Shown: in pieces, positions 16,011-23,558 of the stretch | Numbering within the stretch: the first letter of the stretch is position 1 | Layout of the letters: every line of letters begins with the position of its first letter | From: a virus | Direction: 5' to 3' (one strand) | Virus record (IMG/VR): IMGVR_UViG_3300033143_005424 | Span: 1-44,789 of that record | Length of the DNA: 44,789 nucleotides | Notes under the pieces: model-generated | Told to the model about the DNA's origin: nothing | Seen by the model: only the letters and a program-made list of their open reading frames with translations | Database searches by the model: none | Made by a program: the position numbers and the translations under genes

Positions 16011-16353
16011 AGTTGTTCCCCCAATTATCATCATCATCAATTTTAAATTTAATATTTTTAATTTTGTAGTTACTTAACTCTCCTGGAATAAATGATAACA
16101 CCATCAAATCTCTAAAATAACCAGGGATATCTGTAAAATCATTATACATAGAAGTAAATTCCCGTATAATGAAAATACCGTCTGATTTTTTATCTATTGT
16201 CAGAGGATTGTAAAATTTAATATTTCTATCAGTTCGTTTTAAAAACCTATTGAATAGATGTTCAAACTCGTCTATATCATTTAATTCAGATTCAATAGTT
16301 AAAATAAAACTAGCAGAACTAGAGTTAGTTACAAAATCTGTTTTAGTTTTCAT
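16003..16353 (-). CDS. TNSSS-motif protein 1 (116 aa)
   Basis: AAAGGAG precedes the ATG. The product opens with MKTKTDFVTNSSSASFIL, almost the same opening as two other proteins of this operon, while the rest is unrelated to either. The body is mixed alpha/beta, with an acidic helix (NDIDEFEHLFNRFLKR) and a basic/acidic C-terminal strand region ending in DDDDNWGNNYD. I recall similar DFVTNSSSSSF openings on otherwise unrelated hypothetical proteins of phages and bacteria, with no function known to me. The shared opening suggests a common processing, targeting or binding signal. Confidence 0.65.
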   Translation of the reverse strand: MKTKTDFVTNSSSASFILTIESELNDIDEFEHLFNRFLKRTDRNIKFYNPLTIDKKSDGIFIIREFTSMYNDFTDIPGYFRDLMVLSFIPGELSNYKIKNIKFKIDDDDNWGNNYD

Positions 16354-16362
16354 ATTACTCCT

Positions 16363-16818
16363 TTAACACATTCTAGTAGTTCCGTATATACTGGCAGGTT
16401 CATCAAGACCTAATTTCTCTCTTAAATTTTCCAATATCAATATTTTTTTGGATAAGTCATAACCAGAAACCTTTTCGGGATTACCACAATCATCAATATC
16501 CATCAATCCAAACCCTACAAGTGTTTTTCCTTCCGGAGCTCCATCTTCTATATCAGATAAAATGGTAATATCATTATTATGTGAAACTTTGATGTCTCCA
16601 TATCTAGTAATGAATTTAAAAATTTTCTTATAATCATCTTCATCAAGAAACAATTTAGGTTCACTTAACTCTTTATATTGTGCCTCAATTTCATCTATCT
16701 GATCTTCATAAAGAGTTGTTAGTAATATTTTATAGTTAACTTTTTTGACTACTTCAAGACCAAGAAATACAAATGAACAACTTGAACTATTTGTTATAAA
16801 ATCATTTTTTGCTTTCAT
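16363..16818 (-). CDS. TNSSS-motif protein 2 (151 aa)
   Basis: The start MKAKNDFITNSSSCSFVF at 16818 aligns with the other two motif proteins; an ATG two codons upstream is possible. The gene overlaps the end of the FmdB-like gene by 17 nt. The body (20-151) is acidic and mixed, with IDEIEAQYKELSEPKLFLDEDD and a C-terminal helix KKILILENLREKLGLDE. The motif Cys (residue 14) is not shared by the other copies. It is unrelated in sequence to its two motif-bearing neighbours beyond the first 18 residues. The function is unknown. Confidence 0.65.
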   Translation of the reverse strand: MKAKNDFITNSSSCSFVFLGLEVVKKVNYKILLTTLYEDQIDEIEAQYKELSEPKLFLDEDDYKKIFKFITRYGDIKVSHNNDITILSDIEDGAPEGKTLVGFGLMDIDDCGNPEKVSGYDLSKKILILENLREKLGLDEPASIYGTTRMC

Positions 16819-16987
16819 ACCCATCCCTTCCCCAACCAGATCCTTTTAAAGTAAAACTGGTTTGTGAAATTATTTTTTTCATTTGAACTTTACATTTATT
16901 GCATATAATTGTTTCTTCTTTTATCCTGTTTGTGATGACCTCTTTAATGTCACCACATTCAGGACATTCAAATTCATAAACTGGCAT
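16802..16987 (-). CDS. FmdB-like zinc-ribbon protein (61 aa)
   Basis: The opening MPVYEFECPECGDIKE, with cysteines at 8, 11, 29 and 32, and the ending SFTLKGSGWGRDGY match the small FmdB/zinc-ribbon family exactly in layout. The four Cys should bind one zinc. Members are often labelled putative regulators, but their biochemical role is not established. AAAGGTG lies upstream of the ATG. It sits mid-operon between a membrane protein and TNSSS-motif protein 2. Confidence 0.75.
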   Translation of the reverse strand: MPVYEFECPECGDIKEVITNRIKEETIICNKCKVQMKKIISQTSFTLKGSGWGRDGYESKK

Positions 16988-16996
16988 ATAATAAAA

Positions 16997-17416
16997 TTAA
17001 CACCTTTCTTGATAGCTTTTGAATTTATAACCTATAATAGAATTAGTTATACAAAGGATTATGAACCCTCCCATAAATATTGTACAAGTTAGCATCCAAC
17101 CATTTACAGCTAATAAAAAGCCGATAATAATATTTATAAAGAAGGAGCCAATAATAAAACCAATATTGGTTTCAAGTCCTATTTCTATTAAATTACCAAA
17201 GTTTTCAAAGTATTCATAATCACTATTAAAATCCATATAAAATGCAGACCCGAAACCATATATAACACTAGATACTGTATATAAAATCATTAAAAAGGAT
17301 GCTCCATTTGTAATTTGTTTCGAATCAGGATACGTCATACTTAAACCTATTATAATCAAGTAAAATAAATAAACAATTCCTTTAGCAATTCTTATAATAT
17401 TTTTATTTGATAACAT
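16997..17416 (-). CDS. Multi-pass membrane protein (139 aa)
   Basis: Four hydrophobic segments are visible: about 10-28 (IAKGIVYLFYLIIIGLSM), 40-56 (SFLMILYTVSSVIYGFG), 85-105 (IGFIIGSFFINIIIGFLLAV) and 106-128 (MLTCTIFMGGFIILCITN). An acidic loop (YMDFNSDYEYFENF) separates the second and third. The ribosome site AAGGAG is formed by the last codons of the KptA gene upstream, so the two are coupled. No transporter or enzyme motif is seen. Confidence 0.6.
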   Translation of the reverse strand: MLSNKNIIRIAKGIVYLFYLIIIGLSMTYPDSKQITNGASFLMILYTVSSVIYGFGSAFYMDFNSDYEYFENFGNLIEIGLETNIGFIIGSFFINIIIGFLLAVNGWMLTCTIFMGGFIILCITNSIIGYKFKSYQERC

Positions 17417-17953
17417 TTAATACTCCTTAATATATACTAATGGTACATGATTTGTTAACCACACATTATTATCAGATAAGAAAAATTTATATCCATTATT
17501 ATTCATCTCTCCTGCTTTAATAGTCATAACTAAAGCCTTTCCGTGTCGTGTTCCAACTTGTTTGGCAGTTTCTATTTCATGAGATAAATGAACATGATTT
17601 CTATTCATAGACAATAACCCATTAGATTTTTTAATAGAAGGAATAAATTTGACTGCGGTACCATGATATAGAAATTCAGGAGGCGTTTTTGATTCAAGTC
17701 CTAAATCTATATCAATCGAATGCCCTTGATTTGCTCGAATCATTAATCCATCATCACTAAAGGAAAATCGTTTTTTATTATTAGTTCTAACAATCTCCTT
17801 TAGTGATGAAAGATTTAATTTACGCCCGTGTGAGTTAACACAATCAAGTAGACTTTCAACAGATGCCCAACCATGTTCATCTAGTTTTAAACCTATCGCT
17901 TTCGGTTTGTGCCGAAGTACATAACTGAGAAATCTACTATCTGTATTTTTCAT
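17417..17953 (-). CDS. kptA: RNA 2'-phosphotransferase (KptA/Tpt1)
   Basis: All family blocks are present: SYVLRHKP (Arg14-His15), LDEHGWASVESLL, KKRFSF, MIRANQGHS (Arg73), FLYHGT, NHVHLS, VGTRHGKA (Arg136) and NVWLTNHVP. The Arg-His-Arg-Arg set used for catalysis in Tpt1 is intact, and 178 aa is the usual length. The enzyme uses NAD+ to remove the 2'-phosphate left at an RNA ligation junction. The ATG lies 2 nt after the radical-SAM stop, so the two are tightly coupled. With the nucleotidyltransferases nearby it points to RNA repair; action on 5'-phosphate or ADP-ribosylated RNA is an alternative. Confidence 0.92.
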   Translation of the reverse strand: MKNTDSRFLSYVLRHKPKAIGLKLDEHGWASVESLLDCVNSHGRKLNLSSLKEIVRTNNKKRFSFSDDGLMIRANQGHSIDIDLGLESKTPPEFLYHGTAVKFIPSIKKSNGLLSMNRNHVHLSHEIETAKQVGTRHGKALVMTIKAGEMNNNGYKFFLSDNNVWLTNHVPLVYIKEY

Positions 17954-17955
17954 TT

Positions 17956-19008
17956 TTATTCCATTAGTGCTGGGCAACAGTTAGGAGTTTCGCTTAAAAT
18001 TCTTCTAAATCTACCAAACCCTTCTCCGTTTAACCAAGCATCTGCAATTGTTGTATTTTTTAAACTTATTGAATGAGTATCATGATCAGCAAATGAACAA
18101 GGAACTAATTTCATATCTGGTGTGATATAAACTGACATTCGACTCGATTCACAAGTATCTATTGACATTTCCTGTTGTGGAGTTAATTCGGCATAAGGTT
18201 GAATTTTATTAATTAGACAACTATCCATTCCTATTTTAAAAGAAAGTTTTGTCTTATTAATCTCTTTAGCCAATTCTTTAATTTGAAATTCATTAGGAAC
18301 CCACGTAACTAAATTCTTACCATTCCCTTTCATTTTAAACAGAAGAAGAACAATGGCATTTAATGTTTCTAGATCTACAAACTTATTATATACTTCATTT
18401 TCTCCACGAAACAGTTTCATTACATCAGTATGAGTTTTAGCTGAATATATTTGATGAATATTTGTTTTACACCCAGCGGTCATAAACATATTTAAAGCGG
18501 TATATGTAAAAGTTTTATCGTACATAGAAACAGCTACGGCTCCTACATATTCTTTTGTTATACCGACTATTTTACTATTAACATTATTTCCAGCAGTAGT
18601 ATAGTTAGGAACAACTCCGTTTTCTCTTGCGTATTTAACTATTTCTTCAAAATCCTCATGGTCTTCTGGGTTCCCTCTTCCTCCCAGAGCGACCTGAGAA
18701 GCATGATGTTTAACTTGATCAATGATTCGTTTGAAGTCTTCTATCTTCATATTTGGTTCTACTTTTGACCCTTGATAGCAAAAATTACAATTGTTTTTAC
18801 AATGCCCCATAATTCCTACATCACACATTGTAGGGAGCTCGGTCATGAAAGGATCTTTTTTACCTTCAAGAGGATTTAAAACTTCAACTCCTGTTTTGGT
18901 ATTGAAAAATAATTCATAGTTTTTATTTTTGAAAAACTTATCAAACTCTCCAACAATTACCATTTTTGTGTTTGGATCAACTATAATTCGTTTCATCATT
19001 TTGTTCAT
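17956..19008 (-). CDS. Radical-SAM protein with SPASM-like cysteine tail
   Basis: The start is uncertain: ATG at 19008 (used here) or an in-frame GTG at 19017 close to AGGA. Cys70-x3-Cys74-x2-Cys77 in GHCKNNCNFCYQGS binds the S-adenosylmethionine iron-sulfur cluster, and GGRGNPEDH fits the glycine-rich SAM segment. The C-terminal part has further cysteines (DTCESSR, VPCSF, NCCPAL) like a SPASM or twitch auxiliary-cluster region. Such tails are common in peptide-modifying enzymes but also occur in others. It overlaps the 64-aa gene upstream and abuts kptA. The substrate is unknown; an RNA or a protein of this operon is possible. Confidence 0.75.
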   Translation of the reverse strand: MNKMMKRIIVDPNTKMVIVGEFDKFFKNKNYELFFNTKTGVEVLNPLEGKKDPFMTELPTMCDVGIMGHCKNNCNFCYQGSKVEPNMKIEDFKRIIDQVKHHASQVALGGRGNPEDHEDFEEIVKYARENGVVPNYTTAGNNVNSKIVGITKEYVGAVAVSMYDKTFTYTALNMFMTAGCKTNIHQIYSAKTHTDVMKLFRGENEVYNKFVDLETLNAIVLLLFKMKGNGKNLVTWVPNEFQIKELAKEINKTKLSFKIGMDSCLINKIQPYAELTPQQEMSIDTCESSRMSVYITPDMKLVPCSFADHDTHSISLKNTTIADAWLNGEGFGRFRRILSETPNCCPALME

Positions 19009-19171
19009 CGAATTCACAATTCCTTTCTTCTTTACTAAAATAAAAGAGATCTATTGGAGTCCATCCTTCTTTTAACATATCAACGGTATCTATTAATCTT
19101 TTTTTATCTTCTTCAAGTTTTTCAATACCACGATTAAAAAGATTAGATAATCTTCGGTAATATAAAGACAT
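18977..19171 (-). CDS. Small helical protein (64 aa)
   Basis: The start MSLYYRRLSNLF at 19171 follows AAGGAGG; an upstream TTG is less likely. The product has a Lys/Glu-rich helix (about 17-38) and an acidic end. Its last 32 nt overlap the radical-SAM start and it begins just after the stop of TNSSS-motif protein 3, so it is part of the coupled operon. No family is recognised. Confidence 0.5.
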   Translation of the reverse strand: MSLYYRRLSNLFNRGIEKLEEDKKRLIDTVDMLKEGWTPIDLFYFSKEERNCEFDEQNDETNYS

Positions 19172-19173
19172 TA

Positions 19174-19560
19174 TCAAAATCCTCCTTCGCCTTGTATAAC
19201 ACGAACACCCTGATCTTTAAAATCTGATTGAAATATTCCTCTTTCACATATAAGAGCTTCTTCTGGTTCTCCTTCATTAGTTGCATGAATAATATGTAAA
19301 TGGCCACCTTTTTCAATAATTGCTAGTTGTTCTAGATATTGTTCATCGTCTTTTCTTTTTTCTCCAGTTTCTATTTCAGTTCCGTACCATTCATCCCAAT
19401 ATTTATTAAGTTCAACGACATTTGTTAGACTTTCAGATAGGAGAGTTTTTATTTTTATCGGAACCATAATCTCAACTTCTCCAATATCAATATCAGGAGT
19501 ACTTGATATTATAAAAGAAGTACTAGAGCTATTTGTTACAAAATCTCTTTTTGTTTTCAT
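19174..19560 (-). CDS. TNSSS-motif protein 3 (128 aa)
   Basis: GAAAGGA precedes the ATG. The opening MKTKRDFVTNSSSTSFII matches the other two motif proteins at nearly every position, while the body is unrelated. The body holds an EVEIMVPIKIK strand, an acidic linker (TEIETGEKRKDDEQ) and a compact end with GGHLHIIHATNEGEPEEALI. It lies two genes upstream of the radical-SAM gene and directly downstream of the endonuclease gene. The motif is separated from its siblings by about 2.8 kb, so the resemblance is not simple tandem repetition of one gene. The function is unknown. Confidence 0.65.
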   Translation of the reverse strand: MKTKRDFVTNSSSTSFIISSTPDIDIGEVEIMVPIKIKTLLSESLTNVVELNKYWDEWYGTEIETGEKRKDDEQYLEQLAIIEKGGHLHIIHATNEGEPEEALICERGIFQSDFKDQGVRVIQGEGGF

Positions 19561-19561
19561 T

Positions 19562-20602
19562 TTATCCTTTCAAATTATAAATTATCCCATTTTCAATTTT
19601 TGGAAAATAATCAAATGAAGGTTTTGTATTGATCTTCATTAAATTTTCTAATATTTTTAATTGTTCTTCAAAAATAAGATAAACACTTATATTTGATAGT
19701 TTTGTTGCATTTATCATTTTATTTTTATCTTTATTATTAAACCATCCTTTTGTTTCAATCAAAATCGCATCATTAATTTTAAAATCAGGAATGTAGTTTC
19801 TAGTTATTTCTCCATCAAAATAAGGAAATTTTGTATAATTTCTATTCCATTGATTTTTAAAAAAATATTCTAAAATATAAATGAATCTTTCTTCATAAGA
19901 ACTTTGATAAAAAATTTTTCCTATTGATGTATTTATATAACCAGTTTTAAATTTAGAATTCATAGAAAATTTACCATCAATATAAGCTTGAGCTATACAG
20001 TTAGATTGTTTTTCCCTTTCTTTTGGATCAGAAAATCTTTTTATTCCTCTGTCTCTCATAATGATTCTTTCATTTGGATCTTCAAGTCTCTTTTTAGTTA
20101 TTTCGCTCATACGAGATCTTGATTGTTCAGTCCATTGAGATTTCCTTACGTCTAACATATGATCCCTTTTAAATTTCCATAATTTAATTGCTGCTTGTTT
20201 ACATTGTTCTTTTTTATGTTTTTTATATTCTGGATCAGATTCTAATTTTTTCTTAATTATTTCATTTGCTATTTTAGAAGCTCTTCTATTATCTTCTCTT
20301 CCTTTCTTAGTGTTTTTTGCTTTTTTTATTCCTAATTCTCTTTTTTTTCTTACTTCTGAATTTTTCCAACTTTCTTTTATTTTTTCTTTTTTTTTGGTTA
20401 TTTGTTGATCAGTTAAATTTAATTTTTTACCTTTATTATTATGACCCATAATAAATCTGTTTCCTGATTTAGAAGTTTTATTACCACACCCACATTCACA
20501 CAATTTTAATTTTTTAGGTAATTTTCTTCTATTATGCCCAAGTATAAAACGGTTATCTTTTTTAACTAATTTACCACATCCACATTCACAATATTTCTGC
20601 AT
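19562..20602 (-). CDS. Homing-type endonuclease: tandem Cys/His modules plus PD-(D/E)XK-like end
   Basis: The ATG at 20602 follows AAGGAG; the frame could extend 20 codons but without a site. Residues 5-23 and 35-53 are two copies of a CECGCG...RFI.GHN module, a small zinc-type DNA-binding repeat. Residues 60-220 are very Lys-rich with NUMOD-like repeats (KRLEDPNER, KRFSDPKER). Residues 235-300 contain SSYEERF, then NYIPDFKI...ILIETKGW, a PD-(D/E)XK/Vsr-like nuclease core with Asp and Glu-x-Lys. The gene sits between operon genes as a free-standing insertion, typical of phage homing endonucleases. Confidence 0.75.
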   Translation of the reverse strand: MQKYCECGCGKLVKKDNRFILGHNRRKLPKKLKLCECGCGNKTSKSGNRFIMGHNNKGKKLNLTDQQITKKKEKIKESWKNSEVRKKRELGIKKAKNTKKGREDNRRASKIANEIIKKKLESDPEYKKHKKEQCKQAAIKLWKFKRDHMLDVRKSQWTEQSRSRMSEITKKRLEDPNERIIMRDRGIKRFSDPKEREKQSNCIAQAYIDGKFSMNSKFKTGYINTSIGKIFYQSSYEERFIYILEYFFKNQWNRNYTKFPYFDGEITRNYIPDFKINDAILIETKGWFNNKDKNKMINATKLSNISVYLIFEEQLKILENLMKINTKPSFDYFPKIENGIIYNLKG

Positions 20603-20661
20603 GTTAGAATTATCTCCTTTTATTTTTTGTTCTAACATGCAGCACACATTATGTGAATACA

Positions 20662-21714
20662 TTATGAATTTAAATTACGTTTAATTATATCTATACATAA
20701 TTCATTAATCTTAATTCGATTAGGTTCTCTTGGTAAATGAGAATCTAAATATAACGCTTCAAGTTGTTTGTCATAATCCTCAGTAAATTCCATTAATTGG
20801 TCGTATGTATAAACTCCGTTTCTTATAGCAATTAAAAATTCAGCGTCTGGACGTGGAAACGTTATTTTTCCGGTTGTAAGTAATTCTTTACATTCCGAAA
20901 ATAAACGTACAAGGTGGGAGGCGTGTTTTGTATCCAGTCCAAACCTTTTTTCCATTTCTGCTCTTGCTGGATTTCTATTTTTCTTCCATTGTAAATAATT
21001 ATTCCACCCTTTTAGAGCATTAGCAAACGCCTTTTCTCTTTCAAGTGTATGTAACATATTATCGCTCACTTCAGGAATTACATCTCTTAAAGCGTTATAA
21101 TCAACATCAACTAAATGTTGAGCAACATCAATATAAGCAACTGTTTCTTCCATTTCTTCAAGTTGTTCTCTTAATGGGTGAGACTTTCCTACTTGCTCTA
21201 GATATAAAGCTACTAATCTATTGAATGCTCCGATTTGCTCTTTAGGTAATAATGAACGATTAACAGGAAGTCCATAGTCTGGTCTCTCAGGTTGTTTCTT
21301 GGGAGGATTTAATAACCATGATCTGTGTCGTTTAATCCGTTTAAATTGTGAATGAGCATATCCTGAAAATGTCCATCTACATTTAGTAGATATAAAATGA
21401 TCTCTTACGTTAATAATTCTTTCCCACTCTTCTGTATAACTTAAACATTGTTCAAGTGGAATAAAAAGAAATTCCACAATATTTGGATTGTTGTTCAATG
21501 CTAAAAATAAGAATTTTCTTATTTCATATAATTCATCATCAGCACCGTCCTTATCTTGTAATTGTTCTACTTTGTCTAAGAACCCATAGAAATATTTTTC
21601 TGTTGGGATGAAAACGCCACGAACATCCGTATCAGAATGTTTAGTAGCATTTCCATATAAGTGGGATCCAGTTACGAATGTACTAATTACTTTGAATCCT
21701 TCAGGTACTTTCAT
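20662..21714 (-). CDS. RlaP-type nucleotidyltransferase
   Basis: The 350-aa product has the polymerase-beta type site FVTGSHLYGNATKHSDTDVRG, with Gly16-Ser17 and Asp28/Asp30 as metal ligands. NNNPNIVEFLFIP follows, and the long helical remainder fits the predicted nucleotidyltransferase family renamed RlaP (RNA ligase-associated). From that literature, the family is predicted to act in RNA repair. The gene starts by TAATG overlap with the 74-aa gene upstream. With the CCA-type enzyme and KptA it forms an RNA-processing group. Direct activity is unproven for most members. Confidence 0.75.
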   Translation of the reverse strand: MKVPEGFKVISTFVTGSHLYGNATKHSDTDVRGVFIPTEKYFYGFLDKVEQLQDKDGADDELYEIRKFLFLALNNNPNIVEFLFIPLEQCLSYTEEWERIINVRDHFISTKCRWTFSGYAHSQFKRIKRHRSWLLNPPKKQPERPDYGLPVNRSLLPKEQIGAFNRLVALYLEQVGKSHPLREQLEEMEETVAYIDVAQHLVDVDYNALRDVIPEVSDNMLHTLEREKAFANALKGWNNYLQWKKNRNPARAEMEKRFGLDTKHASHLVRLFSECKELLTTGKITFPRPDAEFLIAIRNGVYTYDQLMEFTEDYDKQLEALYLDSHLPREPNRIKINELCIDIIKRNLNS

Positions 21715-21938
21715 TATTTTTTATCCTTCTTCGGAACTTCAATTCCGGCTTCTTTTAGAAAGTCTTCCCAATCGTCACCGGCTTGGGCTTTTAACATTCC
21801 TATTGCAATTTTTGCGTTTGTCATTTGCAGATCCAAAAGCAAATCAACCCTTCGACAAGTTCTTTCAAATGATTCCGCAATATCACAAACGGCATTTACA
21901 AAATCGTTATCCTGCTGATATTCAGAAAATAGACTCAT
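21714..21938 (-). CDS. Small helical protein (74 aa) between two nucleotidyltransferases
   Basis: The product is predominantly helical (FVNAVCDIAESFERTCRRVD; LQMTNAKIAIGMLKAQAG) with an acidic/basic tail ending KKDKK. Its start overlaps the CCA-enzyme stop (ATGA) and its stop overlaps the RlaP start (TAATG), so the three are translated together. A partner or adaptor for one of the nucleotidyltransferases is inferred. No family is recognised. Confidence 0.6.
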   Translation of the reverse strand: MSLFSEYQQDNDFVNAVCDIAESFERTCRRVDLLLDLQMTNAKIAIGMLKAQAGDDWEDFLKEAGIEVPKKDKK

Positions 21939-23275
21939 ATATTCTCCTTTAATATTACTGCTATTTGAGTTAATAAATCAAAATCATTCCAATCAGGATT
22001 AAGAATAACTAGATCCAATAAAATAGTTTTGATTTTTCCTATTTCTGGACCTGGTTTCAACCCTGTAACTTCCATAATATGTTTTCCATTGATAGCTAAA
22101 TCGCCGAATTTATTAGGGGATTTTCTCTTAATTTCAAACATAATATTATGAACAATTTTATTAATCTTTTCTTTAGGATACCCTCCTTTTGTCGAGTTAG
22201 CAAGACTATCTGACATTTTCAACTGAAGAAACTCTTTCCAAGAAATTTCATGTTCATTTAACATTTGTAGAGTTCGTCGTGTTGCTCTAGGTGTTTTGAA
22301 ATTTCTCATATGTTTTCCAGTGAGTGTTGTTATATATTTGATTTCTTTATTTGAAAATCTTAAATGTTTTAATTCAACGTTAAGGCAATCAGCTCCTTTT
22401 TCAGCATGTCTATGAAAATGCAAATCATTGGTTTTTGGATTCCAAGAACATGCACCAGGTTTTCCAACATCATGAAGATAACCAGCTAATTTCAGTAGAG
22501 GTTTTCTTATAGGAAGATTATCACCACAAATATATGAATGGTCAATTACTGATTCTTCATGCCATCTACCATGATCCTTATAAGCATAACAATCATCTAA
22601 AGAAGGAAATATATATTCAAGAGCACCTATTTCATATAAGGCATGAAAAAAACGAGATGATTTCTTGATCCTTGTTATAGTTTTCATAATCTCCTTATTG
22701 ATTCTTTCTGGATCAACAAAATCAGGGATTAAATGGGCAAAGTAAATAAGTGCTTCTTTTGTCTTTTCTTCAAATGTTCCATTGATTAACGCTTTGAATC
22801 TGCATGCTCGAATCATCCTATTCGGGTCTTCAAATATTCGCTTCTCAGGACTCCCCACGAAGCGTATAACGCGTTTTTGTAAATCTTCACGCCCATGATA
22901 TGGATCCACAACATCACCGGTGTATTGACAAAATGCTGCGGCATTTATGGTTAAATCACGACGTTTTAAATCTTCAAGAATATCCCCAGCTACTTGAACT
23001 TCAACTTGTTTATCTGATAATCCTGTGTATCTATCAGTTCTGAAAGTAGCCACTTCAATTCCATCAACCATTACCACTTTAAACGATTTTCCAACCGTTT
23101 TGATATTATGCCCTTCAAAAATTTTCTCTACTTCTTCAGGTAAAGCTGCGGTCACAACATCTTCATCATCTGCGGGAACTCCTCGTAAAAGATCACGAAC
23201 AGCTCCCCCAACTATGTATGTATCATAACCGCAATCACAAAGTCTTTCAACTATTTCCTCTCTAGTTATTTTCAT
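21935..23275 (-). CDS. cca: CCA-adding-type tRNA nucleotidyltransferase with HD domain
   Basis: The 446-aa product carries YIVGGAVRDLLRG with the Asp37/Asp39 metal pair in DDEDV, then RRDLTINAAAF and EDPNRMIRACRF, all class II poly(A)/CCA polymerase blocks. An HD domain follows at about 240-310 (LAGYLHDVGKP, later FHRHAEKGAD), and then a helical tail. Full-length architecture matches bacterial CCA enzymes that add or repair tRNA 3' ends. GGAGGTG precedes the ATG. In a phage this may keep tRNAs usable after host nucleases attack; a pure poly(A) activity cannot be excluded. Confidence 0.88.
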   Translation of the reverse strand: MKITREEIVERLCDCGYDTYIVGGAVRDLLRGVPADDEDVVTAALPEEVEKIFEGHNIKTVGKSFKVVMVDGIEVATFRTDRYTGLSDKQVEVQVAGDILEDLKRRDLTINAAAFCQYTGDVVDPYHGREDLQKRVIRFVGSPEKRIFEDPNRMIRACRFKALINGTFEEKTKEALIYFAHLIPDFVDPERINKEIMKTITRIKKSSRFFHALYEIGALEYIFPSLDDCYAYKDHGRWHEESVIDHSYICGDNLPIRKPLLKLAGYLHDVGKPGACSWNPKTNDLHFHRHAEKGADCLNVELKHLRFSNKEIKYITTLTGKHMRNFKTPRATRRTLQMLNEHEISWKEFLQLKMSDSLANSTKGGYPKEKINKIVHNIMFEIKRKSPNKFGDLAINGKHIMEVTGLKPGPEIGKIKTILLDLVILNPDWNDFDLLTQIAVILKENI

Positions 23276-23291
23276 TTTTCACCTCCAAAAA

Positions 23292-23467
23292 TTAATTTAT
23301 TACAATATAGAATACAAACATTACACATCCTAAAAAAATACAACTTAAAAAAGTAATCCCGGTTAGGCATGCAACTTTAAGAATTACTTCTTTTGTATTA
23401 TTATCAAATTCAATCCTTATAACTTTTTTTTCTTTATTATCTCCTTTAATTTAACTAAACATTTCAT
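23292..23467 (-). pseudogene. Small membrane ORF in two frames: frameshift candidate or broken gene
   Basis: An ATG at 23467 opens a 16-codon frame ending in AAA-AAA-AAG-TTA-TAA. The -1 frame continues from the AAG for 43 codons and encodes a membrane segment (about VACLTGITFLSCIFLGCVMF), ending at 23292. The joint is an A-AAA-AAG heptamer with AAGGAG 11 nt upstream, the arrangement of the dnaX -1 frameshift. Without shifting, the downstream frame has no usable start codon. Alternatives are a lost start codon after the AAGGAG, or a miscounted run of eight A. Confidence 0.45.
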
Positions 23468-23473
23468 TCACTA

Positions 23474-23541
23474 ATTAATATATATAGCATTTTTATTTAT
23501 AAATAGAACAAACCTACTATAAGTTTAGAACAAAAAATAAA
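23474..23541. promoter_or_regulatory. Divergent promoter region (D)
   Basis: ATTAATATATATAG at 23474-23487 reads CTATATATATTAAT toward the accessory operon. On the plus side GAACAAACC (23506) and GAACAAAAAATAAA (23528-23541) precede the 50-aa gene. A TATAAATA sequence (about 23498-23505) equals the T4 late-promoter core. This 266-nt gap is therefore regulatory apart from the small two-frame ORF. Confidence 0.55.
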
Positions 23542-23558
23542 GTTAAGGAATAGGTGAT

